A stretch of 64,000 bases of DNA from Caulobacteraceae bacterium. GTDB taxonomy: Bacteria; Pseudomonadota; Alphaproteobacteria; Caulobacterales; Caulobacteraceae. The translations under genes and the position numbers were made by a program. The notes below the pieces were generated by a model. That model did no database searches. It worked only from the letters and a program-made list of their open reading frames with translations, and was not told where the DNA came from. The stretch's first letter is position 1. Each line of letters begins with the position of its first letter. The stretch covers positions 1 to 64,000 of the forward strand of contig DAIDGR010000042.1 of NCBI GenBank assembly GCA_027452265.1, written 5' to 3'. This document shows, one piece after another, positions 8,342 to 17,475 of this stretch.

Positions 8342-9993
8342 TGAATGAGCCTCGCGGCATGGGTGGCGACCACCACGGTTTGGGCGGGGGTCAAGGCGCG
8401 GAGCATGGCGATGATCCGCGCCTCGCTTTCGGCGTCGAGATCGGCGGTCGGTTCGTCCAGAAGGACAAGGCCGGCCGGGCGCAGCAGGGCGCGGGCCAGG
8501 GCGAGGCGGCGGCGCTCGCCGCCCGAGAGGCCCGAACCCCGCTCGTCCAGCCAGGCGTCCATCCCCGCCTGGCGCGCCGCCAGGGCCGGCGCCAGCCCCA
8601 CCCGCAGGGCCATGTCCGCGGCCGCCTCGGCGGTCACGCCAGGCGCCGCGGCCCGCAGATTGTCAAGGATCGAGCCCGGCAGAAAGGCCGGCGTCTGTCC
8701 GGCCCAGGTCAGGCTCCCCGCGACGCCGTCCGGCAGGTCGACATGCACCGCCCCCTCGGCCGGCGCGATCTCGCCCATCAGCGCCAGGAGCAGGGCGGTC
8801 TTGCCGCTTCCGGTCGGTCCGGCGATGACCGCCAGCGCGCCCGGCGGAATGCGGGCGGAGATCGGCCCGATCCGGGTCTCGCCCGGGGTGAGGACGACGG
8901 CTTCGACGCCAATTCCGGGCGCCATGATCGCGTCGCGCGGCGTCTCGGCCTCGGCGACGGTCGGCTCCGCCATGACCGGTCCAGCGGCGTCGAGGCGCGG
9001 GCCGAGCCGGGCCATGGCCGCCTCGCCCATCTGCCGCTCGTGATAGGCGCCGGCCAGGCGCCGGAATGGCGCATAGACTTCGGGCGCCAGGATGAGGGCG
9101 ATCATGGCGTGGCGGAATTCGAGGGTCTCGGGGACTTTGAACGGCAGAATCCCCAACAGCGAAAAGCCGCAATAGACCGCGACCAGAGCCACGGCGAGGG
9201 CGCCGAACAACTCCAACCCTGCCGCGCTGATCAGGGCGATGCGCAGCACCGCAAGGGTCCGGGCGCTGACCTCCCGGGCGGCCCGCGCCACCGCCTCCGT
9301 CTCCTGGCGTTCAGCCGCGAACGCAAGGATCGCCGGCAAGGCCCGGACGCGGTCGGCCAGACGGCCGGACAGGCGCGAAAGGGCCGCGAACTGGGCGTCG
9401 GCGGCGAGGCGCGCGGCGCCGCCCGCCAGGGCGAGGACCGCGCCCAGGGGGACCAGGGTGGCCAGCAGGATGGCGGCGGCGATCGGGCTGGCCGCCAGGG
9501 CGATAAGAGCGATGACGAGGAGCGGCGTCAGGCGCGCCTCCAGGGCGGCCGGGCGATACCGGCTGTAATAGCCATCAAGGCTCTCCACTTCCTCGATGGC
9601 GGCGGTCAGCGCCGCGCCGACCGCCTCGGGCGCGCCTCGGCCCCGCTCCAGAAGGGCCCGCAACACCCGGTCGCGGAGGGCGGCGCGGGCGCGGGCGGCG
9701 TGCCGCGCGCACAGGCGTGAACGGGCCAGGGTCAGGGCCGCGCGCAGGGCCAGGGCGGCGCCGAGCGCGACGAGGCCGATGCGCCGGCTCTCTCCCCGCC
9801 AGGCGTGGTCGATCAGGAGGCCGGCGAGGGCGACGGCGAACCCGGAGGCCGCGAGGGCGTCCAGCCCCATCAGGGCGATCAGGGAGAGGCTCGGCGCGGC
9901 GGTCTCGCGCGCGAGGGCCGAAAGCCGGGACCCTGGCGTGGCCCCCGCCACCCCGTAAGGGTTCGATGCTGGAGACGTCTGGACGAGGGTCAT
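8311..9993 (-). CDS. cydD: thiol reductant ABC exporter subunit CydD
   Basis: GPTGSGKTALLLALMG, LSGGERRRLALARALL, LVLLDEPTADLD; pairs with cydC; start at MTLVQT. Confidence 0.85.
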   Translation of the reverse strand: MTLVQTSPASNPYGVAGATPGSRLSALARETAAPSLSLIALMGLDALAASGFAVALAGLLIDHAWRGESRRIGLVALGAALALRAALTLARSRLCARHAARARAALRDRVLRALLERGRGAPEAVGAALTAAIEEVESLDGYYSRYRPAALEARLTPLLVIALIALAASPIAAAILLATLVPLGAVLALAGGAARLAADAQFAALSRLSGRLADRVRALPAILAFAAERQETEAVARAAREVSARTLAVLRIALISAAGLELFGALAVALVAVYCGFSLLGILPFKVPETLEFRHAMIALILAPEVYAPFRRLAGAYHERQMGEAAMARLGPRLDAAGPVMAEPTVAEAETPRDAIMAPGIGVEAVVLTPGETRIGPISARIPPGALAVIAGPTGSGKTALLLALMGEIAPAEGAVHVDLPDGVAGSLTWAGQTPAFLPGSILDNLRAAAPGVTAEAAADMALRVGLAPALAARQAGMDAWLDERGSGLSGGERRRLALARALLRPAGLVLLDEPTADLDAESEARIIAMLRALTPAQTVVVATHAARLIQCADLVVRLG

Positions 9994-10061
9994 GCTAGAG
10001 CGAGGTCGCGTCCACACCCGGTGCGTCCGGATGAAGACGCCGTGTGGACCAAGGGCAAGTC

Positions 10062-11627
10062 ATGGACGTCCTCGAGCTCTCCCGCCTGCAGTTCGCGATC
10101 ACCGCGCTGTATCACTTTCTGTTCGTGCCGCTGACCCTGGGTCTGGCGGTCATGCTCTTCATCATGGAGAGCGTCTGGGTCATGACCGGGCGACCGATCT
10201 GGCGGACCATTACCCGATTCTGGGGCGCCATCTTTGGCATCAACTTCGTGCTCGGGGTCGCCACGGGCCTGACCATGGAGTTCGAGTTCGGCACCAACTG
10301 GGCCTACTATTCGCAATATGTGGGGGATGTCTTCGGCGCCCCCCTGGCCATAGAGGGGCTGATGGCCTTCTTCCTGGAGGCCACCTTCGTCGGATTGATG
10401 TTCTTCGGCTGGGAGCGCCTCTCGCGCCCGGTGCACCTTCTCGTCACCGGTCTCGTCGCGCTGGGCACCAATCTCTCGGCCCTGTGGATCCTGGTCGCCA
10501 ACGGCTGGATGCAAAATCCGGTGGGCGCGCGCTTCAATCCCGACACGCTGCGCATGGAGGTGACCAGCTTCCGAGACGTGCTGTTCAATCCGGTGGCGCA
10601 GGACAAGTTCGTCCATGTGGTCAGCGCCGGCTACGAGACCGCCGCCGTCTTTGTCATGGGCGTCTCGGCCCTCATGCTCCTCCGCAACAAGTGGCCGCGG
10701 GCGGCGCGGCGCTCGTTTGCCGTGGCCGCCGCCTTCGGTCTCGCCGCGTCCCTGTCGGTCGTCGTCCTGGGCGATGAGAGCGGTTACACCCTGACCGACA
10801 ACCAGAAGATGAAGCTCGCCTCACTGGAGGCCATGTGGACCACCGAGCCGGCGCCGGCCGGGTTGACGGCCTTCGGCGTCCCCGATCTGGCCACACACAC
10901 CACCCGGTTCGAGGTGAAAATTCCCTATGTCCTGGGCCTGATCGCCACGCGCAGCCTGGACCGGCCGGTGGAAGGCATAGACGCCTTGGTGGCGGAGGCC
11001 CGCCAGCACATCGTCCGGGGGGTTAAGGCCTATGACGCCGAGGCCCGGCTGAAGGCCAATCCGGCCGATCTCGCCGCCCGCGCCACCTTCGATCTCTATT
11101 CGCGCGACTACGGCTACGGGCTGTTGCTGAAGCGATATGTCGCCGATCCCCGACAGGCGACTCCGGCCATGATCGACAAGGCGGCATGGGGCACGGTTCC
11201 CAACGTGCCGGTGATGTTCGTCCTGTTCCGCGTCATGGCCGGGATCGGCTTTCTTCAGATCGCCGTCTTCATTTGGGCCTTTCTTGCGGTGTCGCGCCAA
11301 AAGCCGCTTTCGCCCAACCTTCTGCGCGTCGCCGTGGCCATCATCCCCCTGCCGTGGCTCGCGATTGAGAGCGGCTGGCTCCTCTCGGAACTGGGACGGC
11401 AACCCTGGGTGGTGGACGGGGTTCTGCCCACCTTTCTGGGCGCCTCGAGTCTCACCGTCGGCGAGGTCTGGGCCAGTCTGATCGGGTTCGTGGTGCTCTA
11501 CAGCGCCCTGGCGGTGATCGAGGTGGGCCTGATTGTGCGCACGATCCGCCGCGGCCCCTATGCCCTGCACGATCATCCCGAGGGTGAAGCCGCGCACCCC
11601 CACGCGCTCGCCGCTCCGGCTGAATAG
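10062..11627 (+). CDS. cydA: cytochrome bd ubiquinol oxidase subunit I
   Basis: LSRLQFAITALYHFLFVPLTLGL; GFEFGTNWAYYSQYVGD-like heme region; long periplasmic Q-loop segment. Confidence 0.95.
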   Translation: MDVLELSRLQFAITALYHFLFVPLTLGLAVMLFIMESVWVMTGRPIWRTITRFWGAIFGINFVLGVATGLTMEFEFGTNWAYYSQYVGDVFGAPLAIEGLMAFFLEATFVGLMFFGWERLSRPVHLLVTGLVALGTNLSALWILVANGWMQNPVGARFNPDTLRMEVTSFRDVLFNPVAQDKFVHVVSAGYETAAVFVMGVSALMLLRNKWPRAARRSFAVAAAFGLAASLSVVVLGDESGYTLTDNQKMKLASLEAMWTTEPAPAGLTAFGVPDLATHTTRFEVKIPYVLGLIATRSLDRPVEGIDALVAEARQHIVRGVKAYDAEARLKANPADLAARATFDLYSRDYGYGLLLKRYVADPRQATPAMIDKAAWGTVPNVPVMFVLFRVMAGIGFLQIAVFIWAFLAVSRQKPLSPNLLRVAVAIIPLPWLAIESGWLLSELGRQPWVVDGVLPTFLGASSLTVGEVWASLIGFVVLYSALAVIEVGLIVRTIRRGPYALHDHPEGEAAHPHALAAPAE

Positions 11628-11635
11628 GCGCCGCC

Positions 11636-12784
11636 ATGACCCCGCCCCTCGACTACGCCACGCTTCGCCTGATCTGGTGGGGGCTGCTGGGCGTTCTTCT
11701 GATCGGCTTTTCCCTGACCGATGGTTTCGATCTGGGAGTCGCCGCCCTTCTGCCCTTCGTCGGCCGCACGGACGCCGAGCGGCGTCTGGCGATCAATACG
11801 GTCGGTCCGACCTGGGAAGGCAACCAGGTGTGGTTCATCCTGGGCGGCGGGGCGATCTTCGCCGCCTGGCCGCTCGTCTATTCCGTGAGCTTCTCCGGCT
11901 TCTACCCCGCCATGTTGCTGGTTCTGGGCCTGCTGATCGTGCGGCCGGTAAGTTTCAAATACCGCTCAAAGCGCGCCTCTCCGACCTGGCGCGGGGCGTT
12001 CGACTGGGCGCTGTTCGCCAGCGGTCTGGGTCCGGCCGTGGTGTTCGGCGTGGCCGTCGGCAATGTCCTGGTGGGGCTGCCGTTCCGTTTCGACAGCGAT
12101 CTGCGCATGCACTACGAGGGCGGATTTTTCGACCTTTTCGGTCCTTTTCCGCTGCTCTGCGGTCTCCTGTCGGCCGCCATGCTGGTGACCCACGGGGCGG
12201 CCTGGCTGACCCTCAAGGCCGAGCGGGGGCCGGTGCGGGATCGCGCCCGCGCCATCGGCGTCTGGTCGGCCCCGATCGCCATGCTCTTGTTTGCCGCCGG
12301 ATACGGGTTCGTGGCGTTTGGCGGGCTCGGCTATCGTCTGTTCGCGACCCCTGATCCGGCTGGCCCCTCCAACCCGCTGCGCGATCTGAGCCAGGCCGCG
12401 CCAGGCGCCTGGCTGGACAACTTCCACGCCCATCCCGTGCTCTGGATCGCGCCCGCCATCGCCTGGCTTGGCGGATGTCTCTCCTGGATCGGACTGCGCG
12501 GCGGCAAGGAGGGGCCGGCCTTCGCCGGGTCGTCCCTGGCCAATCTGGGCATTATCGGGACGGTCGGGCTCGCCATGTTCCCGTTCATCCTGCCGAGCCG
12601 GATCGACCCGCGGTCGAGCCTGACGGTGTGGAACGCCTCGTCGAGCGCTTCGACCCTGTTCACCATGCTCTTGGCCGTGATCGTGCTGCTGCCGATCGTC
12701 CTGGCCTACACCGCCTTCGTTTACCGGGTCATGTTCGGCCGCTCGACCCTGGCGGCGGTGGCCAGCGATCCCGACCTCTACTGA
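11636..12784 (+). CDS. cydB: cytochrome bd ubiquinol oxidase subunit II
   Basis: LLIGFSLTDGFDLGVAALLPF...NTVGPTWEGNQVWFILGGGAIFAAWPLVYSVSFSGFY. Confidence 0.95.
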   Translation: MTPPLDYATLRLIWWGLLGVLLIGFSLTDGFDLGVAALLPFVGRTDAERRLAINTVGPTWEGNQVWFILGGGAIFAAWPLVYSVSFSGFYPAMLLVLGLLIVRPVSFKYRSKRASPTWRGAFDWALFASGLGPAVVFGVAVGNVLVGLPFRFDSDLRMHYEGGFFDLFGPFPLLCGLLSAAMLVTHGAAWLTLKAERGPVRDRARAIGVWSAPIAMLLFAAGYGFVAFGGLGYRLFATPDPAGPSNPLRDLSQAAPGAWLDNFHAHPVLWIAPAIAWLGGCLSWIGLRGGKEGPAFAGSSLANLGIIGTVGLAMFPFILPSRIDPRSSLTVWNASSSASTLFTMLLAVIVLLPIVLAYTAFVYRVMFGRSTLAAVASDPDLY

Positions 12785-12809
12785 CGCCCCGCAAAGGAGC
12801 CATCAGACC

Positions 12810-12929
12810 ATGTGGTATTTCACCTGGATCCTGGGCGTAGGCCTCGCCGCCGCCTTCGGCATCCTCAATGGCATCTGGCACGAGTTCCGCGTGCTCAGCG
12901 AGGGCGACGACGGGCGGGACGAGGCCTAG
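12810..12929 (+). CDS. cydX: cytochrome bd oxidase small subunit CydX
   Basis: 39-aa ORF absent from the supplied track: MWYFTWILGVGLAAAFGILNGIWHEFRVLSEGDDGRDEA*; GGAG SD at ~12796; directly after cydB. Confidence 0.92.
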   Translation: MWYFTWILGVGLAAAFGILNGIWHEFRVLSEGDDGRDEA

Positions 12930-12973
12930 GCTATCGGGTTCTCGGGCGGGCTCTCTGGCGGGCTCTGTGGCCG

Positions 12974-13462
12974 TCAGGTCCCCGCGGGCAGACCGTTCTT
13001 GACCGGCGGCGGGGCGCAGGCGCCGGCGCGGGCCTCTTCGACATAGAGCAGAGCCCGGGAATGGATGAAATTGTTGTGTTCGGAGACCGGATTGGTCGGG
13101 GCGCCTGAGACGACGCTCATGGCCTCTCCAGCCGGGCCACCCTGGGACAGGGCGGCCTCGTTCCACATGGCGAGCTTCTGCTCGCACGCCGCGACGGCGG
13201 CCTCGGCGACCACGCCGGCGGATCGATCGCCCGAGGCCAGCGCGAAGGCCCAGCGGTGCACGCATTCCTCGGCCGCGACCCCCTGAGGGTCGGCCACGGC
13301 CAGGGACCCGCCTGGATTGGTGGAGGCCTGTGAAAAGTTCGGGCAGAACGCGGTCACGTGTGCCGCCTCATCGCGGCCGCAGCCGACAAGACCGGCGGCC
13401 GCCAGGGCGAGGACAACGCCGAGGCGAGGGCCGCGCGCGAGGATCGTGGGAGTCATCGGCAT
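12974..13462 (-). CDS. putative lipoprotein
   Basis: VVLALAAAGLVGC lipobox; no recognised family. Confidence 0.6.
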   Translation of the reverse strand: MPMTPTILARGPRLGVVLALAAAGLVGCGRDEAAHVTAFCPNFSQASTNPGGSLAVADPQGVAAEECVHRWAFALASGDRSAGVVAEAAVAACEQKLAMWNEAALSQGGPAGEAMSVVSGAPTNPVSEHNNFIHSRALLYVEEARAGACAPPPVKNGLPAGT

Positions 13463-13488
13463 CTCCTTGATGTCGGCGGGGATGAGGA

Positions 13489-13914
13489 TCAGTGCGGGAC
13501 GTCGGAAGCGGTCGCGCCCGACTCGGGAAGGGATACGGGCCGGCCGAACTGATCATAATACCCCGCCTGGACATACCCGGCCGGCATCGGCCCACCGTTG
13601 GGCGGCGGGCCATAACCGCCCTGGGCGGGTCCGGCGCCGGGGGGCGGGGCGTAGCGGGCGACGGTCCGTGGCCGGGCATGACTGTAATGGCAGCCCGAGC
13701 TGGCGATGGCATGGCCCGCCAGGGCGCCACCGGCGCCTCCGACCACAAGGCCACCCAGGCCGCCAAACAGAGCGTGACCGATCAAGGCGCCGCCGACGCC
13801 TCCGACCACGGTGCCGACGGTCTTGCGCTGGCCGCAGGTGGCGTGAGCGCCGGGCGCCGCCGCAAGCGGCAGGGTCAGGGCAAGGGCGGCGACAGCGAGT
13901 TGTGCTTTTCGCAT
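13489..13914 (-). CDS. secreted glycine-zipper protein
   Basis: MRKAQLAVAALALTLPLAAAPGAHA signal; VGTVVGGVGGALIGHALFGGLGGLVVGGAGGALAG glycine zipper; internal start. Confidence 0.75.
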   Translation of the reverse strand: MRKAQLAVAALALTLPLAAAPGAHATCGQRKTVGTVVGGVGGALIGHALFGGLGGLVVGGAGGALAGHAIASSGCHYSHARPRTVARYAPPPGAGPAQGGYGPPPNGGPMPAGYVQAGYYDQFGRPVSLPESGATASDVPH

Positions 13915-14014
13915 GGGTCTGGAACTCCCAGAACGTTGTTCCTGGTCAAGGTAACGCGCAATGGCGACACTCCGATCCCAATGCGGCGCCAGAATGGCGC
14001 AACACGCAGGAGCT

Positions 14015-14518
14015 TCAACGGGAGACGCCGACCAATTCGATCTTGAACTGCAGGACGCTGCCGCCCGGGATCGGCCCGTCATCCTTATCGCCGTAGGCGA
14101 GATTCGGAGGCGACCAGACTTCCCAGATGGCGCCCGGACGCATCATCACCAGGGCCTCCCTCCAGGCGGGGATCAACTCGTCGACCCGCATCTTCATCGG
14201 GGTCGTGGAGATGTCGAGCAAATCGCCGTTGAGAAGATGGGCCTCATAGCGCACCTCGACCTCATCCCGTGGGCCGGGCGGCCGCCCGTCCTCGGAGCCG
14301 GCGCGCAGAATGCGGTATTCGAGGCCGTCGCGGGTGGTCTTGACGTCGGGAGCCTTGGCGTTGGCCTGGAGGAAGGCGCGGCCCTCCTGCGGGGTTGGAG
14401 GCGGGTTTGCCGCCGCGCCGCGGGACGGGATCGCGGCCAGGGTCAATACAACGACCCCCAGGGCGAGGGGGGCCAGGGCAAGGCGGGTCAGGGCAAGGCG
14501 GGTCAGGCGCAGCGACAT
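14015..14518 (-). CDS. FKBP-type peptidyl-prolyl cis-trans isomerase
   Basis: signal peptide; DEVEVRYEAHLLNGDLLDIS...PAWREALVMMRPGAIWEVWSPPNLAYGDKDDGPIPGGSVLQFKIELVGV. Confidence 0.85.
   Translation of the reverse strand: MSLRLTRLALTRLALAPLALGVVVLTLAAIPSRGAAANPPPTPQEGRAFLQANAKAPDVKTTRDGLEYRILRAGSEDGRPPGPRDEVEVRYEAHLLNGDLLDISTTPMKMRVDELIPAWREALVMMRPGAIWEVWSPPNLAYGDKDDGPIPGGSVLQFKIELVGVSR
14476..14505. repeat. 15-bp tandem repeat x2 (gggcaaggcgggtca) in the FKBP signal peptide
   Basis: read directly; encodes repeated LTRLA. Confidence 0.85.
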
Positions 14519-14544
14519 GCGTATCTTGTATCTCCGTATGCGGA

Positions 14545-15870
14545 TTACCGCGCGGTGCGATAGTCCACGTCCGCCCACTCCACGGCGGAGAGCGACTCGC
14601 GCCGGGGGCCCATATAGCCGAAAAGGAAGGCCGCCACCTTGCGCATCTGGATTTCCTCGGAGCCTTCGGTGATGCGGTAGCGGCGGTGGTGGCGATAGAT
14701 GTGTTCGAAGGGCTTGTGCCGCGAATAGCCGATGCCGCCATGGACCTGCATGGCCCGGTCGGCGGCTTCGCAGACGAGGCGATTGGCCCAGTAGTTGCAC
14801 ATCGACACCCGGTCGGAAATCTGGCGCTCCACCTCCTTGTGATCCATCTGGTCCATGCGCCAGGCCGTCTCCCGGATCAGCAGGCGCAGCATCTCCGCCT
14901 GGGTCGCCAGCTCCACCAGGGGCCACTGGATGGCCTGGTTGCGGGCCAGTTCCTCGCCGAACGGCTTGCGCGCCCGGGCGTATTTGACGCTCTCCTCGAT
15001 ACAGTAGACGGCCGCGCCCAGGGACGAGGCGGCCTGGCGGATGCGGTTCTGGTGCACGAAGCTCTGGCCCAGGCCCAGGCCGCGTCCCTCCACGCCCCAG
15101 ATCGCCTCATTGGGAACCCAGACATCGGTCAGGCTGATCCGGGGGTGGTCCGTGGGCATGTTGAACGTCCACAGATACTCCTCGATCTTCAGGCCCGGCG
15201 CGTCGGCGGGGACCAGGAAGACGGTGATGCCGCCCGCGTCGCCATCCTTTCCGGAGGTCCGCGCGAAGCACATGACATGGGTGGCCACATGCATCCCCGT
15301 GGTCCACATCTTCTCGCCATTGATCCGCCAGCCCGCGACGCCATCGCGGGTCTCGGGAACGGCGCGGGTCTCCATGTGTGTGGCGTCAGAGCCATGCAGC
15401 GGCTCGGTCAGGCCAAAGCCCGCGCGGATCTTGCCGGCCATCAGGTCATCGCCATAGCGCGCCATCTGATCGTCCGTGGCGAACGACTTGAACATCAGGA
15501 TGAAGGGGTTGTTGCCGACGATCGAATGCTCGTTCTGCAGGTCGTTGTGGAGACCCAGACCCTTGGCGGCGAGGTGCTCGCGGATCACCGCCATGGCGAG
15601 GTTTGAGCCCCCCTTGCCGCCCATCTCCGTGGGCCAGGCGAAGCGCAGGTGACCAGCGGCGTCCGCCCGGCGTCGCGCCTCCGCCAGCAGCGCCTCCCAG
15701 TCGTGGTGCGGCAGGCCGCCCCGGTCCCAGTCGGTGCGCGCCCATTCCCGGCGATGATCAAAAAAACGGATATTGTCGTCCTGACGCTCCAGCGGCTTGA
15801 TCTCCGCCTCGATGAAGCGGTCGAGCTCGGCCAGATAGTCCACGAGGTCCTTGGGCAGGGCGAAGTCCAT
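14545..15870 (-). CDS. acyl-CoA dehydrogenase (LvaC-like by context)
   Basis: GLTEPLHGSDATHMETRA, INGEKMWTTG, QVHGGIGYSRHKPFEHIYRHHRRYRITEGSEEIQMRKVA. Confidence 0.9.
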   Translation of the reverse strand: MDFALPKDLVDYLAELDRFIEAEIKPLERQDDNIRFFDHRREWARTDWDRGGLPHHDWEALLAEARRRADAAGHLRFAWPTEMGGKGGSNLAMAVIREHLAAKGLGLHNDLQNEHSIVGNNPFILMFKSFATDDQMARYGDDLMAGKIRAGFGLTEPLHGSDATHMETRAVPETRDGVAGWRINGEKMWTTGMHVATHVMCFARTSGKDGDAGGITVFLVPADAPGLKIEEYLWTFNMPTDHPRISLTDVWVPNEAIWGVEGRGLGLGQSFVHQNRIRQAASSLGAAVYCIEESVKYARARKPFGEELARNQAIQWPLVELATQAEMLRLLIRETAWRMDQMDHKEVERQISDRVSMCNYWANRLVCEAADRAMQVHGGIGYSRHKPFEHIYRHHRRYRITEGSEEIQMRKVAAFLFGYMGPRRESLSAVEWADVDYRTAR

Positions 15871-15929
15871 CGGCTCTCTCCGGGTCGCGGTTCGGGGGTC
15901 AGGGGGTCAGGCGTTCAGGGGTTGAGCGG

Positions 15930-16316
15930 TCATGGGGTCTCGGCGCGATCGGCCAGGGCCGCGCGGTAGCCCCAATAGCCAGGCTGGTCGACGGCCAGCT
16001 TGGTTAGGGTGACGCGCCAGAGATGCGCGGCGAGGCCCGGGGTCTCCAGGCCCATCCGACCGTCGGCCAGGCGCGCCGACAGCTCCGCGTTCAGGGACTT
16101 CAGATCGCCGTTCTGGCCCAGGAGCGCGCGCAACGAGGCGAGTTCGGCGGCCTCGGCCAGGGGCGCCGTCTCGATCTGCCGCACCGTCATCTCCAGGGCG
16201 TTTGCGGCGACGCGGGCATTGAAGGACAGCCGGCCGCTGGTCCCAGGGGCCACCTCCTCGCGCAGGAAGCGGGCCACGGCGGCGATGATTTCCTCGGGGC
16301 GCGGTTCGTCCTGCAT
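15930..16316 (-). CDS. DUF6285-like protein (LvaB-like by context)
   Basis: MQDEPRPEEIIAAVARFLREEVAPGTSGRLSFNARVAANALEMTVRQIE; sits between APH-like kinase and acyl-CoA dehydrogenase. Confidence 0.7.
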   Translation of the reverse strand: MQDEPRPEEIIAAVARFLREEVAPGTSGRLSFNARVAANALEMTVRQIETAPLAEAAELASLRALLGQNGDLKSLNAELSARLADGRMGLETPGLAAHLWRVTLTKLAVDQPGYWGYRAALADRAETP

Positions 16317-16318
16317 GT

Positions 16319-17335
16319 CTAGAGCGCCAGCAGACGCAGAAGATCGACCTCGGTCTCCGAGGTGCGCCGGGCGATCACCGCCCGCTCGACGCTGGGGTCG
16401 ACGGTGCGGAAGGCGGCGGGCATGCCGCAGCACATGACGCCCCAGCGCAGCGAGCCAAACACCTCCCAGAAGAGCGCCCGATCCGGGTCGACCCGGCCGC
16501 CGCCGGCCGCCTCATAGCCCGCCCAAAGCGCCTCGCGTTCGCCGAACCCGCCCACGGGCCGCTCGGCCACGCCAAAGCGCCAGGAATTGACGCAGATCCA
16601 CCCCAGATCCTCCATCGGATCGGCCACATGGGCGAGCTCCCAGTCGAGGACCGCGCGCAGGCCCTCCGGCCCGACCATGATATTGCCGTTGCGAAAGTCG
16701 CCGTGCACCAGGGCGGGGCGCTCCGGCGGCGGCGGGCAGCGATCCAGCAGCCAGCGGAAGGCGAGGTCGAACACCGGTCGCGGCCAGGCGCTGGCCCGAT
16801 AGGCCTCCAGATACTGGGTGACGAATTCCAGGGGTGTGACGCGCTTCAGGCCTGGAAACGCCGCCGGATCGATCCGATGGATGGCGGCCATGGCCGCGCC
16901 GCACTGCCCCGCCAGCACCTGACGCGCGGCGGCGAAGGCCTCGCCCCTGGCGATCCGCCCGCCCAGGGTCTCGCCATCGACGAAGGACATGACATAGCCG
17001 CGCCCGAGTCCATCGGCGGGGTGCAGCACATGCACGATGTCGGGCGTCGGCACGCCGGCGACGCCCGCCGCGCGGATCAGGGCCGCTTCGGTTTCCGGGC
17101 CGATGGCGGTGTCGGACACGCGCTCCCCGCCCGGCGCGCGGCGTAGGATCAGGGGCGTCTCGACGCCCTGGCTTCGAACAGAGAAACGCCAGATCTCCTG
17201 CGAGGCGCCCGCGGTCAGCCGCGTCAGTCCGACGATGGCGTCGCCGGCCAGTCGCCCCGTCGCCAGTCGCGTCAAGGCCGCCTCGACCTCGGCCTCGGTT
17301 ACGGCCGGCCTAATCTGAAGCGCCGGATCGCTCAT
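16319..17335 (-). CDS. phosphotransferase family protein, APH fold (LvaA-like by context)
   Basis: ALVHGDFRNGNIMVGPEGLRAVLDWELAHVADPMEDLGWICVNSWRFG (APH catalytic loop). Confidence 0.88.
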   Translation of the reverse strand: MSDPALQIRPAVTEAEVEAALTRLATGRLAGDAIVGLTRLTAGASQEIWRFSVRSQGVETPLILRRAPGGERVSDTAIGPETEAALIRAAGVAGVPTPDIVHVLHPADGLGRGYVMSFVDGETLGGRIARGEAFAAARQVLAGQCGAAMAAIHRIDPAAFPGLKRVTPLEFVTQYLEAYRASAWPRPVFDLAFRWLLDRCPPPPERPALVHGDFRNGNIMVGPEGLRAVLDWELAHVADPMEDLGWICVNSWRFGVAERPVGGFGEREALWAGYEAAGGGRVDPDRALFWEVFGSLRWGVMCCGMPAAFRTVDPSVERAVIARRTSETEVDLLRLLAL

Positions 17336-17475
17336 CGGGTCGGTCAGACCTTCCTCTCGCCTGCGCCGCGCGATCTGCCGCGCGCGGTCACGCGCGTGAC
17401 CCTAGACCAGCCCCAACGCACGGGAAAAGCCTCACCCGGCGTCAGGGTCTCGGCCTCGCCCGGCCCAAGGCCCGC

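Noticed and set aside
6446-8344. 632-aa ORF on + strand opposite cydC
   Set aside because: Antisense shadow of a clear ABC exporter gene; Arg/Gly/Gln-rich translation with no domain, typical of high-GC DNA.
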